A DNA stretch of 64,000 nt. Source: Spirochaetes bacterium GWB1_60_80 (GTDB lineage Bacteria; Spirochaetota; Spirochaetia; Treponematales; UBA12059). Positions 16,147-25,800 of the stretch are shown piece by piece (within the stretch, counting starts at the first letter, position 1; each line of letters begins with the position of its first letter). The stretch covers positions 1 to 64,000 of the forward strand of contig MIAR01000046.1 of the NCBI GenBank assembly GCA_001829185.1, given 5' to 3'. The notes below the pieces were generated by a model. That model saw only the letters and a list, made by a program, of their open reading frames with translations. It was not told the DNA's origin and ran no database searches. Made by a program: the position numbers and the translations under genes.

Positions 16147-17756
16147 CGGAGTCGATACTCCTGCTTGACCGAATCGACTACATAGGCGGCGGCCTGGTAG
16201 CCGGCCTGGAACAAGGCCTGCCAGAAACGCCGACCCAGCACCAGGTCGGCCTCGGTGCCCAGGCTGACCGCGGTGATAAGTCGGACGGCCTCCAGCGATT
16301 CAGCCAGGCTGCGGCCTTGCCAATCGGTACCAGCCTCGCCTTCCAGGTTGGCCAAGGGGGCAATGGCCAGTGTCGCGGCCGGCAGGTTTCGCCGGACGAA
16401 ATCAGGCATAGCCGCCACCAGGCCAAGGCGGAGCGCTGAAATATCCGGAAAGGCTTGCGGTGGCCAGGGATATTCGACACCGGGGACTGGTCCTTGGTTG
16501 TAGAGCGACAGGAAGCGGTCGGTTTCCGCGTCAGCCGGCTGCAACTGGATAAGAATAGAACGAGCCGCCGCCTCGGCCATGGCATCAGCGCCGTTTCGGC
16601 TGACGTCGACGGCCAGGACATTGCCGCATTTCTGGACATTGTTGCGCGGGAATACTACCCGATCGCCGGGATTGACGCGGCTAAAGACGTCTCGGACGCC
16701 TGGCAGGTTGGAGGCTTCCGTCAGCCGATGAAGCTTGGCGACGGTGCCGGGAATGGAAATGAAGGCCCGTTCGGCGCAGACCAAACCCAGGCTCTCGGCC
16801 GGAAAGCTGGGCGGCTGGCCGCAGGCGATGGCGATGGCGTCGTCGGCCGGGTTGATACCGCTGGCATAGGGATAGGTCCAGCCGGACATATACCCGCCGG
16901 ACAGGCGCGCGGCGATCTCGCCGATGACCGGGCCTTGGCGGGTATACTTGACATCGCCCTTAGCCGCGCCATTGGTAATGCCCAAGGCCTTTACGGCCCG
17001 CTCGAAAACGGCCAGCAGCTCCTGCTGTATTTCTGGTGCATAAGCACTAGGCATGGTATGGCCCATCTCGATGAAATATGGCGAAAACCGGATTAGCCGG
17101 TCAGCCAGGCCTCGCGGCACCAGGCGTCCATCGTGGACCAGGGCATCGATACTGAATTCCGGCCCGTCGACGTAATCTTCGACAATTACCCGCCCGCTGC
17201 GCGAATTGGCGGCGGCGTCGAGCCAAGCGGCCAGCAGTTCGCTGTCGCAGCCGACCAGTCGGCAGCCGCGTCCGCCCATGTTGTCGACTGGCTTGACAAC
17301 CAGTGGATAGACCGCAGGTTGCCCGGCGGCTAGCTTCTCGGTCGCCAGGCGCTCTTTGAGCTCCATCGGGTCAGACTCTAGGGTGCCGGTCGCGAAACAG
17401 GGTACTGGCACCCCGGCCTGCTGTAGGCATTGGCGCATCAGAGCCTTGTCGGAAGCTCGGCGGGCGGCCTCCACCGGAAGGCCGGGCAACCGCAAGGCGG
17501 CAGCGATGCTGGCCACGGCTACCGAGAAGTCGGTACCGGCGGTAAAGACACCGGCCAGGTTCGGGATACTGGCGGCGGCGGCGATCAGCCCGTCGATATC
17601 CTTCAGGTCGACCCGCACAAAGCGGTCGGCCTGGCCGGCCAACGGCGCCGCCGGATTGCCGTCAGCCACCACTACCTGGTAGCCACGCTGTCGGGCGGTG
17701 CGTATGGCCGGACCCTGCATCACGCCAGCCCCCAATATGAAGATCGCTCGTTCCAT
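16143..17756 (-). CDS. ATP-grasp carboxylate ligase-like protein
   Basis: A 537-residue protein. Residues ~1-100 form a pre-ATP-grasp Rossmann half (AIFILGAGVMQGPAIRTARQRGY). The ATP-grasp core follows: ASDKALMRQCLQQAGVPVP, VVKPVDNMGGRGC (the phosphate-binding Lys and Gly-rich loop) and GEIAARLSGGYMSGW. It ends with a C-terminal region of ~130 residues unlike PurK or CarB. Such enzymes join a carboxylate to an amine using ATP. Its place between sugar-nucleotide genes and an amidase suggests it adds an amino-acid-like group to a sugar or wall precursor, but the substrate cannot be read from sequence. Confidence 0.75.
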   Translation of the reverse strand: MERAIFILGAGVMQGPAIRTARQRGYQVVVADGNPAAPLAGQADRFVRVDLKDIDGLIAAAASIPNLAGVFTAGTDFSVAVASIAAALRLPGLPVEAARRASDKALMRQCLQQAGVPVPCFATGTLESDPMELKERLATEKLAAGQPAVYPLVVKPVDNMGGRGCRLVGCDSELLAAWLDAAANSRSGRVIVEDYVDGPEFSIDALVHDGRLVPRGLADRLIRFSPYFIEMGHTMPSAYAPEIQQELLAVFERAVKALGITNGAAKGDVKYTRQGPVIGEIAARLSGGYMSGWTYPYASGINPADDAIAIACGQPPSFPAESLGLVCAERAFISIPGTVAKLHRLTEASNLPGVRDVFSRVNPGDRVVFPRNNVQKCGNVLAVDVSRNGADAMAEAAARSILIQLQPADAETDRFLSLYNQGPVPGVEYPWPPQAFPDISALRLGLVAAMPDFVRRNLPAATLAIAPLANLEGEAGTDWQGRSLAESLEAVRLITAVSLGTEADLVLGRRFWQALFQAGYQAAAYVVDSVKQEYRLR

Positions 17757-17764
17757 GATATTCC

Positions 17765-19579
17765 TTACTGGCCGGCCGCCGACGGTTTGGCCTGGTCGTC
17801 CTTAACCGCATAACATTCGAAGGTATCGCCCAGGCCAAAAATCCGACTGAGCAGCATGATCAATTTGTAACGCAGGCTGGCTGGCCGATCGGGCACCCCG
17901 AAAAAGCGCTCTGGATGATGTCCGGTTACCACCACTTTTGTAACCTTAAAACCGAAGCGTGGCAATACCCGGTGGGCCACCTGGGGGCTCCAGATGGTGT
18001 AGTGGTCGTCCGGCGACTTTTCCAGAAAGGTTGCCAGGCTGCGCCGGCCAGAGACGCCGCGGAAGGATGGTGTCGAGAAGGCGAAGATGCCGCCCGGGCG
18101 CAGCAGGTGATGGACGCGCCGCAAGACCCGCGCCAGTTCGTCGAAATGTTCGATAACGTACCACATGGCCAGGCAGTCGAGCTGACGGGGATAGAGGCCG
18201 TCAGCCGCCGGAGCGGCGAAGTCGGCCACGATGGCCGGGACATGGCAGCTAGTACGGACGTATTCCACGGCCTGGACGGAAACGTCGGTGCCGACGGCAT
18301 CCCAGTCCCGGCTCTGCGCTTCCAGCACGAAGGCGCCGTAGGCGCAGCCGATGTCGAGCACCGAGGCACCGCGTCGCGGCTTATCCAGCAAACCTTCGAT
18401 AATGGCTAAACGGCGGCGGGCCATGTGGCGCAGGTTAGGCAGGTCTTCAAGATAGGTTTTGCCGTATTGTTTTTTGTAGTCTTCAAAAAAATAGGCTGAG
18501 TCGGTATAGGGATCCGGCCGGGCTTGGAAACTGGTTAGGTGTAGCAATCCGCAGCGTCGACAGGCGAAATAGGATTTTCGCGCCGCTCGGTAGCGGCTAT
18601 TGATATCCGATGCGCCGCAGGCCGGGCAGGCGCCGGCGTGGTGCGGCCGCAGCTTCGAGAAGAAGGCGGCGGCATCAAGCTTGTCTTTCGGTAACAGCCG
18701 ACGGTTAAGGGCCAGAATTGCCTCTGGCTGGGCAAAGGCTGCGAGCAAGGCGGCGCTATCCGGTTTCCCGATGCCAAGACTGTGAAAGCCGGCTTGCCTG
18801 GCCAGCTGTTCGTGTAGGCGGCTCGGATTGAGCAAGAGGACGCCACAACCAGCCCAGGCGGCCTCGTAGGCCGTCAGGCCGAAGTGGGTGACGACCAAGT
18901 CAAAGCGGTACAAGCGTTCGCGCAGATCCGGCACCGGCCCCAGCACCTGGACAGCGGGCCATTCCAGCGGGCTGTCAGCGGCCAGCGGCCCACGCAGCAG
19001 CGTCAGGCTGGCGCCAGGAGCTAGCTTGAGGCGAAAGAAAGCCTCCAGGAAGCGCCGTCCCAGTCCGGCCTGGTCCTCGCCACCGAAACTGATCAGGATA
19101 GAGTGAAAACTGGCCGGTGGCTGGTCGCGTCGTTTAGACGGCAGGGGCAGTAGCCCCGGTGCCTGGCAATTCGGCAAACCCAGGCGTTTTGCTATTCTGG
19201 CCGTGACTGGCAAGAGGTCAAGCACATAGGGCGCCACCCGGCGGGCTGGACCACCCTCGTCGATTACCACGACCGTGCCGAAGGGCGACCAACGCCGATA
19301 GTCTTCCATTGAGGTAGCTAGCTTGTCCAGGACGATCAGGCGGAAGCGCTGGCCAGGCTCCAGATGGTCCATCAGGCGCAGCCGTTCGGCTTCCAGCGGA
19401 TAAGCCAGCCGGATGGCATCGATGTCCCACAGTGGGTTATTGGCGGCGGCCGGCGGAATGAACAGGCTGACCGCGCCGCTTCCGGCCGCCGACTGGATTG
19501 TCCTAGCCAGCGCGAAGCAGCGCGTCAGGTGCCCGCTGCCGTTGCCGCGCCGCAGCGCCGGGACGAATAGTATGCTCAC
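17765..19579 (-). CDS. Fusion: PseG/SpsG-like nucleotide-sugar hydrolase + zinc-ribbon SAM methyltransferase
   Basis: A 604-residue two-domain protein. Residues ~1-305 resemble PseG/SpsG-type GT-B enzymes: NGSGHLTRCFALA (the catalytic-His G-x-G-H motif), VVVIDEGGPARR, ILISFGGEDQAG and VVTHFGLTAYEAAWAGCG. Residues ~320-345 are a four-Cys zinc ribbon (CPACGA...CRRCGL), followed by a class I methyltransferase with VLDIGCAYGAFVLEA and WYVIEHFDE. PseG removes UDP in pseudaminic-acid synthesis; the ribbon-methyltransferase pairing is typical of sugar C- or O-methylases. It overlaps the SpsF-like gene by four bases. Confidence 0.78.
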   Translation of the reverse strand: MSILFVPALRRGNGSGHLTRCFALARTIQSAAGSGAVSLFIPPAAANNPLWDIDAIRLAYPLEAERLRLMDHLEPGQRFRLIVLDKLATSMEDYRRWSPFGTVVVIDEGGPARRVAPYVLDLLPVTARIAKRLGLPNCQAPGLLPLPSKRRDQPPASFHSILISFGGEDQAGLGRRFLEAFFRLKLAPGASLTLLRGPLAADSPLEWPAVQVLGPVPDLRERLYRFDLVVTHFGLTAYEAAWAGCGVLLLNPSRLHEQLARQAGFHSLGIGKPDSAALLAAFAQPEAILALNRRLLPKDKLDAAAFFSKLRPHHAGACPACGASDINSRYRAARKSYFACRRCGLLHLTSFQARPDPYTDSAYFFEDYKKQYGKTYLEDLPNLRHMARRRLAIIEGLLDKPRRGASVLDIGCAYGAFVLEAQSRDWDAVGTDVSVQAVEYVRTSCHVPAIVADFAAPAADGLYPRQLDCLAMWYVIEHFDELARVLRRVHHLLRPGGIFAFSTPSFRGVSGRRSLATFLEKSPDDHYTIWSPQVAHRVLPRFGFKVTKVVVTGHHPERFFGVPDRPASLRYKLIMLLSRIFGLGDTFECYAVKDDQAKPSAAGQ

Positions 19580-20262
19580 GAGCCGCTCCCCAATCCGGCC
19601 TTCAGCCAGGCCAGGATGCTGGCGTCGGTTGGCTGCTCGCCCAAGGCCGCCACCAGTTGTTGGGCCAGCGCGTAATCGGCTGCGGTATCGATAGTCAGGC
19701 GCGAGGCCGGCAGCTGCCAGGCCGCCGGGCAGGCTGGCCGCTCAATCTGGAACAAGTCTGGGTGTTGATAAAGGTAGGGACAGACGTGTTCGCGGTCGTA
19801 CAGGCTGGCCGCGCTTCGGTTGGCTACCAGCAAGGCGGCGGCCTTGACCACCTCGACACCCATGCCCAGCGGCAGGCCTTGATAACCGGCGTAATCCAGC
19901 CCCAAAGGCCGGGCATAGTCCAGCAAACGGGTGGCCAGTTCGGCCGAGACGAAGGGATTGTCGCCAGTGGCTCGGACGATGTACGTCGGCCTCCAAGTCT
20001 CGATGGCGCCGCAAAAACGGCCCAGTACATCGTCCTTGGGGCCGACATGGAGACGGAAGCCGGCAGCAGTGGCGATGGCGGCCAGTTCCGGCTGGCTGGC
20101 CGGGTCGCAGGCCAGGATGTAATGGTCAGCCGGGATATGGCGCAGCCGTTCCAGGACAGCGCTGGCTACGGTGCCGAAGCCAAGCGGTAAGAGAGCCTTG
20201 CGGGGTAGCCGGCTGGAATCAAGCCGCATCTGGACGATGACGGCAAGCGACAACTCACTCAT
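19576..20262 (-). CDS. SpsF-like cytidylyltransferase
   Basis: A 228-residue nucleotidyltransferase of the CMP-KDO/CMP-NeuAc synthetase superfamily. The N-terminal VIVQMRLDSSRLPRKAL is the P-loop-like nucleotide-binding motif, with ATGDNPFVSAEL carrying the metal-binding Asp. It resembles SpsF of Bacillus spore-coat sugar synthesis, which often accompanies SpsG- or PseG-like enzymes in nonulosonic-acid-like pathways. It probably activates a sugar acid with CTP. It overlaps both neighbours in the operon. Confidence 0.8.
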   Translation of the reverse strand: MSELSLAVIVQMRLDSSRLPRKALLPLGFGTVASAVLERLRHIPADHYILACDPASQPELAAIATAAGFRLHVGPKDDVLGRFCGAIETWRPTYIVRATGDNPFVSAELATRLLDYARPLGLDYAGYQGLPLGMGVEVVKAAALLVANRSAASLYDREHVCPYLYQHPDLFQIERPACPAAWQLPASRLTIDTAADYALAQQLVAALGEQPTDASILAWLKAGLGSGS

Positions 20263-21226
20263 CAGGCGTCACCGGGTCCCACAGGTCGACCAGTCGGGTG
20301 ATGTCTTGCTTGAAGCGATAGGCGTTGGTATCCACCCAACGGCGGGCGGCGCGGAAAAATCTCCAGGATTGGAGCGGGCCAAGCCCGGACTGCAGCAGGT
20401 ACATCAGGAAGCGCGAGGCCGGCAGATGCGCCATGTCGACCCGGTATTGCGGCGCGATGTTCTTCAGCCAGACCCGGCCGTAATCCACCGATACGGTGGT
20501 GTCCTCAACCGGCGACGACCCGGTATACAGCAGCTTGAGCGCCTGGACATGGCAGATCGATTCGCCCCACAGCCAGGCGCGCAGGCCGAAATCCAGCCGT
20601 TGCCAGCAAGGCTGCCGGATGGTGAAATCGAAGCCACCTAGACGGATGAATTTTTCGCGGTGGTAGATGCCGCACCAATCAAACGGATACAGGGTCTTTT
20701 CATGGTCTTTTTTCGGAATCAGGGCAACCGTCTTGATGACGCGCCGGGAAACGGCCGGATTGATATTGGTCGGGAGCGAGTTGTTGCCGGCATCGGCCAG
20801 GCAGGGCACCAGGCAGGCCATATCCAGCTCGCCGACCTTGTCGAAAAAGCGGCTGGACAGGGTGCTGGTCGCCAGTTTCATGTCGTTCCAGATGACAAAG
20901 ACAAAAGGCGTACAGGCCTCGCGCATGCCGACGTTGATGTAATCGCCGATAGTCAGTTCTTGCTTGAACATGATGAAGCGGACGTGCGGAAAGCGGCCGG
21001 CCAGGCTCTCGATCTCGGCCGACTCCGGCGGCAGCTCGATGGAGATGATCGAGTCAAAGCCGATATGCGTCAGGTCTTGAAAGAGGCTGGCGCGATACAG
21101 CCGCGGTCCGCGATTGAGAACCAGTACTGAGACCGGGAATTTATCTTTACAGTTGCGCTGATGGAGGCCGCCCAACACGGTATAGGTCGGCTTGTTCGCG
21201 TCATGCGTTAAAGGTATGGTATTCAT
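20255..21226 (-). CDS. Glycosyltransferase-like protein (GT-A, family 2 type)
   Basis: A 323-residue protein with a GT-A pattern: FPVSVLVLNRGPRLYRASL, then EQLTIGDYINVGMREAC-like segment (TIGDYINVGMREA), VFVIWNDMKL (a DxD-like position) and a later YHREKFIRLGGFD typical of family 2 transferases. No signal or membrane helix. The ATG at 21226 follows GGGAG by four bases and is preferred over GTG 21229. It overlaps the end of the spiro-SPASM gene by about 26 bases, so translation is tightly coupled. The acceptor is unknown; flagellin or a surface glycan is plausible. Confidence 0.65.
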   Translation of the reverse strand: MNTIPLTHDANKPTYTVLGGLHQRNCKDKFPVSVLVLNRGPRLYRASLFQDLTHIGFDSIISIELPPESAEIESLAGRFPHVRFIMFKQELTIGDYINVGMREACTPFVFVIWNDMKLATSTLSSRFFDKVGELDMACLVPCLADAGNNSLPTNINPAVSRRVIKTVALIPKKDHEKTLYPFDWCGIYHREKFIRLGGFDFTIRQPCWQRLDFGLRAWLWGESICHVQALKLLYTGSSPVEDTTVSVDYGRVWLKNIAPQYRVDMAHLPASRFLMYLLQSGLGPLQSWRFFRAARRWVDTNAYRFKQDITRLVDLWDPVTPDE

Positions 21227-22721
21227 CACACTCCCTGCACGGTTCCGGATAAGCCTGGCGGCAATGCCGCTCGTACCAGGCCGCTTGGCGCTGCCAGGCC
21301 GTCAGGAAGCCATCTTCGAAAACATTGGCCAGAATCGTCGGGTAGCCCAGGCTGTCGCCCTGCCGCGCTAAACAGTGTTTGCAGGGTGGGACGCCGCCGT
21401 CCAGCAAGATGGCCATGTCGCGTGCCAGATGGCGGCACGGCAGGCGTTCCAGCGGCGCCAGATCGGCTACCTGGCGGTCTGGCAGCGTCCCGGCGAACGA
21501 ATCGTATTTCTGGATGATGACCGTGTCGCTCAACTTAATCCAGCTGCGGTAGAAATTTTCCAGGTTCTCTTCGTTTTCATGCATCCGGACGGCCTGGTAA
21601 TGAACCTGGCCGGGAAAGGCTTGCCCCAGGCGGGCGGCGAAGGCTTGGGCTTCGGCGAATCCGTCGCCGCGCAAGGCTTGGTACAAGGCTGGTTCGGTCG
21701 AATCCAGACTGACGATCCAGTGCAGACGCTTTGGCCAGCGTTGCTGCAGCGACCGAACCAGTTCCTCGGGCCAGCCGAGGCCGGCGGTTTCCACCAGCAG
21801 CGTGGTATGCGGATGGCTCAGCACCGCTTCGGCGATGGCGCCGAAATCCGGATGGCGGACCGGGTCGCCCCACAGCGATACGTCGACCACCAGATCGTCG
21901 CAGACCGCCACGGCGTCGGCCAACAGGCTGGTAAAACGTCCGACCGGCATGTGTCCATCCAACTGGCGTGGGTCGCCCACCATCGCTGGATAGGGACAGT
22001 AGCTGCAGGATTGCGGGCAAGCGCTACTGATTTGAACCCACAGAAAGGCCGGCAAGGTGCGCAACAGCTCGGGATGCTGGGGCAACCAGGCCACCAGCTG
22101 GTCGGCGCCAGTCAACTTTTGGCGCCAGAGCCCTTCCACCGTCTGCAGATTGCGTTTGTTGTCGCAGGTGGCGGCGAAGCGCCAGGCGCGCACGTCAAGC
22201 GGAGACAGTTCCGTTTCGATGTCGTAGGAATTGATGTCCTTCTGGAGGACGGCGAATAGGCTGTCCCGGTCCACCGGCAAGGGATTACGCTCGGCCAAGA
22301 GAACCAAGCTGGGCAGGATGGTTGGACGGAGTATTTCCGGCGCGAAGCCGGCCGGGTAGCCGTCGGCAAAGGTGTATTCCGCCCGGTACTTGCGGTGGAT
22401 GGCCAGCAGGCGTTCGGTAAGCGCCGGATCGTAGAGCGGCGAATCGGCCTGCAGGTACAGGAGCGCATCCGCCGAAGGCTGGTGAGCCGCGAAATCGGCA
22501 CAGGCCTGTAGGATGGACTGCATCGACCAAGCAGCCTGGCGCCGGACCGCAAGACCGTCTGGGTTCAGTGCCTCGTCGCTGGTCAGTACCAGTACCCCCG
22601 GTTGACCGGCCAACTCCCGGGCGAAACGACAGACCAAGCCGAAGGCGCACTCCCCGTCAAAACGGGGCAACAGGGCATACGGCGACAATGTGACAGCGTT
22701 GATGACGATGAGTGTTTCCAT
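21201..22721 (-). CDS. Spiro-SPASM radical SAM protein with N-terminal NTP-transferase-like domain
   Basis: A 506-residue protein. Residues ~1-200 resemble a nucleotidyltransferase fold (TLIVINAVTLSP, DALLYLQADSPLYDPALTERLL). The central radical SAM domain has CxxxCxxC as CPQSCSYC at about residue 237 and binds a 4Fe-4S cluster and SAM. The C-terminus is a SPASM-type region with CRHLARDMAILLDGGVPPCKHC (split motif: CRHLAR and PPCKHC) and a final CRQAYPEPCRECDEY. This matches the spirochaete-specific spiro-SPASM family as I know it, whose function is not established. It is the first gene of the sugar operon, behind a sigma-28-like promoter. Confidence 0.82.
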   Translation of the reverse strand: METLIVINAVTLSPYALLPRFDGECAFGLVCRFARELAGQPGVLVLTSDEALNPDGLAVRRQAAWSMQSILQACADFAAHQPSADALLYLQADSPLYDPALTERLLAIHRKYRAEYTFADGYPAGFAPEILRPTILPSLVLLAERNPLPVDRDSLFAVLQKDINSYDIETELSPLDVRAWRFAATCDNKRNLQTVEGLWRQKLTGADQLVAWLPQHPELLRTLPAFLWVQISSACPQSCSYCPYPAMVGDPRQLDGHMPVGRFTSLLADAVAVCDDLVVDVSLWGDPVRHPDFGAIAEAVLSHPHTTLLVETAGLGWPEELVRSLQQRWPKRLHWIVSLDSTEPALYQALRGDGFAEAQAFAARLGQAFPGQVHYQAVRMHENEENLENFYRSWIKLSDTVIIQKYDSFAGTLPDRQVADLAPLERLPCRHLARDMAILLDGGVPPCKHCLARQGDSLGYPTILANVFEDGFLTAWQRQAAWYERHCRQAYPEPCRECDEYHTFNA

Positions 22722-22732
22722 AGCATTCCAGT

Positions 22733-22759
22733 ATATCGGCCGGTCGGCTTAAAGCCTTA
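22733..22759 (-). promoter_or_regulatory. Sigma-28 (FliA)-type promoter of the spiro-SPASM operon
   Basis: On the minus strand TAAG (22759-22756), exactly 15 bases, then GCCGATAT (22740-22733), against the consensus TAAA-N15-GCCGATAA. The ATG at 22721 lies 11 bases downstream. Ten of twelve consensus positions match with ideal spacing. Confidence 0.65.
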
Positions 22760-22792
22760 GCGCCAGCTCAGTATACCACCCATAGAAGCTGC

Positions 22793-22823
22793 TTGACAAT
22801 CTGGCTACAACCTGTTGTATAGT
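22793..22823 (+). promoter_or_regulatory. nrdJ promoter with overlapping palindrome
   Basis: A perfect TTGACA (22793-22798) is followed by TATAGT (22818-22823, 19-base spacer). Between them, and overlapping the -10, is the palindrome TACAAC-CT-GTTGTA (22806-22819), which could be an operator. It does not match the NrdR box. A ~60-base leader with SD GGGAGG follows. Confidence 0.55.
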
Positions 22824-22886
22824 GAAGATCAAACTAAATATGTTTATCGGGTTTCGGGTAGACCGATACTCCCAGGGAGGAATTGC

Positions 22887-25800
22887 ATGACCATCCAGCG
22901 CCGTTTTACGAAGAAAAACGAAGGCCCCTACAAGAATATTGTCTGGGAAAAACGCGTTTCCGAGATCCGCAACAGCGACGGCAAGACTGTTTTCCGGATG
23001 GATGGCGTCATCGTCCCTTCCACCTGGAGCCAGATAGCCACCGACATCATCGCCCAGAAATATTTCCGCAAGGCCGGCGTCCCGAACGACAAGGCCGAGG
23101 CCTGGCGCGCCTTCGTGCCAGAAGGACAGCAGAGCCTGGCCGGCAGCCCGACTACTCCCGGCAGCGAACACGACGCCCGGCAGGTTTTTCACCGTCTAGC
23201 CTATACCTGGCTGCACTGGGGGCAGAAGTATAAACTCTTCAGCGCCGACGAGGACGGCAAGGCCTTCTACGATGAAATTTGCTACATGCTCAGCCACCAG
23301 CTGGCCGCCCCGAACAGCCCGCAGTGGTTCAATACCGGCCTGCACGCCGTCTACGGGCTGGAAGGCCCGGCCCAAGGCCATTACTACGTCGACTCGGCCA
23401 GCGATGAGGTGGTTGCCTCAACCAGCGCCTACGAACGGCCGCAACCGCATGCCTGCTTCATTCTCGATATCAATGATGACCTGGTCAACGATGGCGGTAT
23501 CATGGATCTGATCGAGCGCGAAGCCCGGCTTTTCAAGTATGGTTCGGGCACCGGGTCGAATTTTTCCAAGGTCCGCGGCCTGAATGAGCCCCTGTCCGGC
23601 GGCGGCGTCTCCAGTGGCCTCTTGTCCTTCCTTAAAATCGCCGACCGTTCGGCCAGCGCCATCAAGTCCGGCGGCACCACCCGGCGGGCTGCCAAGATGG
23701 TCATCCTCGACGCCGACCATCCCGATATCGAGACCTTTGTGGAATGGAAGAGTGGCGAAGAGCACAAGGTGGCCTGTCTGGCGGCCGGTAGCCAGGCCGT
23801 CCGCCAGTTTCTGGCCCGCCTGAAGGACGCCACCACGCGGCTGGATGTCGCCCAGGCCGACCGCCTGTCTTTCGATCATAACCCGGCACTGCGCGCCGCC
23901 GCCGCCCAGGGTCTGGAAGCCGGCCTGCCGGGGGCGTACATCTACCAACTGCTGCGCCGCGTGGCCGAAGGCGATCCGCTGGTGGAGCCGGCCGTCTTTG
24001 ACACCAACTGGGAAGGCGAGGCCTACAACACGGTGGCCGGTCAGGCCTCGAACAACTCCGTCCGAGTGACTAACGACTTCATGGAAGCGGTCATCAAGAA
24101 CAAGGATTGGCCGCTGACCATGCGTATCGGCGGCAAGACGATGCGCAACGTCAAGGCGCGGCAGCTGTGGGACAAGATCGCTAAGGCAGCCTGGCAGTGC
24201 GCCGACCCGGGGCTGCAGTTCCACAGTACTATCAATGAATGGCATACCTGCCCCGAGGACGGTGCCATCCGGGCCTCCAATCCCTGCTCAGAGTACATGT
24301 TCCTGGACGACACGGCCTGCAATCTGGCCTCGCTTAACCTGACCAAATTCTATGATGACCGGCAGCACCGCTTCGACGCCGACGGCTACCGTCACGCCAC
24401 TCGGCTCTGGACCATCGTGCTGGAAATTTCGGTGGCCATGGCCCAGTTCCCGTCCAAAACCATCGCCCGCAAGAGTTACGACTATCGAACACTCGGCCTG
24501 GGCTACGCCAATCTTGGCACCCTACTGATGCTGATGGGCCTACCCTATGATTCAGAAGCCGGGCGCAGCGTGGCGGCGGCCGTGTCGGCCATCATCACTG
24601 GCGAGGCTTACGCCCAGTCGGCCCGTCTGGCGGCCGAATTCGGCGCCTTCGCCCGCTACGGCGCTAATAAGGACAGCATGCTACGCGTCATCCGCAACCA
24701 CCGCCGCGCCGCCTGGAATAGCCCGGCGGCCGAATACGAGCAGCTGTCGGTGCTACCCTGGCCGCTCGATGCCGACAAGGTAGCCCCCGAGCTGATTCAG
24801 CAGGCCCGCCAGGCTTGGGACGAGGCTTTAGAGCTGGGCGAAAAGCACGGCTTCCGCAATGCTCAGGTTACGGCCATCGCCCCGACCGGCACTATTGGCC
24901 TACTAATGGATTGCGATACCACCGGCATTGAGCCGGATTTCGCGCTAGTTAAATTCAAGAAACTGGCCGGCGGCGGCTATTTCAAGATCATCAACAATTC
25001 GGTGGTTCCGGCCTTGAAGGTTCTTGGTTACCGCGACGATCAGATCGAGGACATCCGCCATTATCTGGCCGGCCATGGCAGTCTGGAAGGCGCGCCAGGC
25101 GTTTCGCTGGCCATGCTGCGCGACAAGGGGCTGCCGGAGCAGGCTCTGGCTAGAATCGAGCGCGAACTGGGTAATGCCATGAGCCTCGACCAAGTAATCG
25201 CGCTCTGGAATCTCGGCCAGGAGGCCTACGAGACGCTTGGCATCGATGCCAGTCTGCGCGACGATCCGGCCTTCAACTTGCTCAGCTGGCTGGGCTTCTC
25301 CGAGTCCCAGATTAGCGAAGCCGAAATTTGGGCTTGCGGCACCATGGGCATTGAAGGCGCTCCTCATCTTAGGAAGGCCGACTACCCGGTATTCGACACC
25401 GCCACCGCCTCGGGTCGCTCAGCCGTCCGTTCCATCGCCTGGCAGGCCCATATTGCCATGATGGCCGCCACTCAGCCCTTTGTCTCAGGCGCCATCTCCA
25501 AAACCATTAATATGCCAAACAGCGCCAGCTTCGAGGACGTCAAAGGCGCCTATATGACAGCCTGGAAAAGCATGCTCAAGTCCATCGCCCTTTATCGGGA
25601 TGGCTCCAAGCTATCTCAGCCACTGTCTTCAATCGCCGCTACCACCGATGATCAATTGGCCAATGGCCTGCTCGAGATCCAGAACAACCCGGCTGCGGTC
25701 CGGGCCGAGGCTTGCCCGGAAACAACTGCCGCCCATCCCACCAGCGGCGTGCGCATTTCCTTGCCCAACCGCCGCGACGGCTATACCCAGAAGGCCAAGA

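Noticed and set aside
21375-22259. Long plus-strand open frame (294 codons) opposite the spiro-SPASM gene
   Set aside because: It is antisense to a gene with clear radical SAM motifs, has no SD and reads as a high-GC shadow frame. The same holds for 23418-24245 and 30572-31321.
22741-22886. B12 riboswitch or NrdR boxes before nrdJ
   Set aside because: The leader is only ~60 bases, with no B12-box-like core and no ACACWATAT-type pair.
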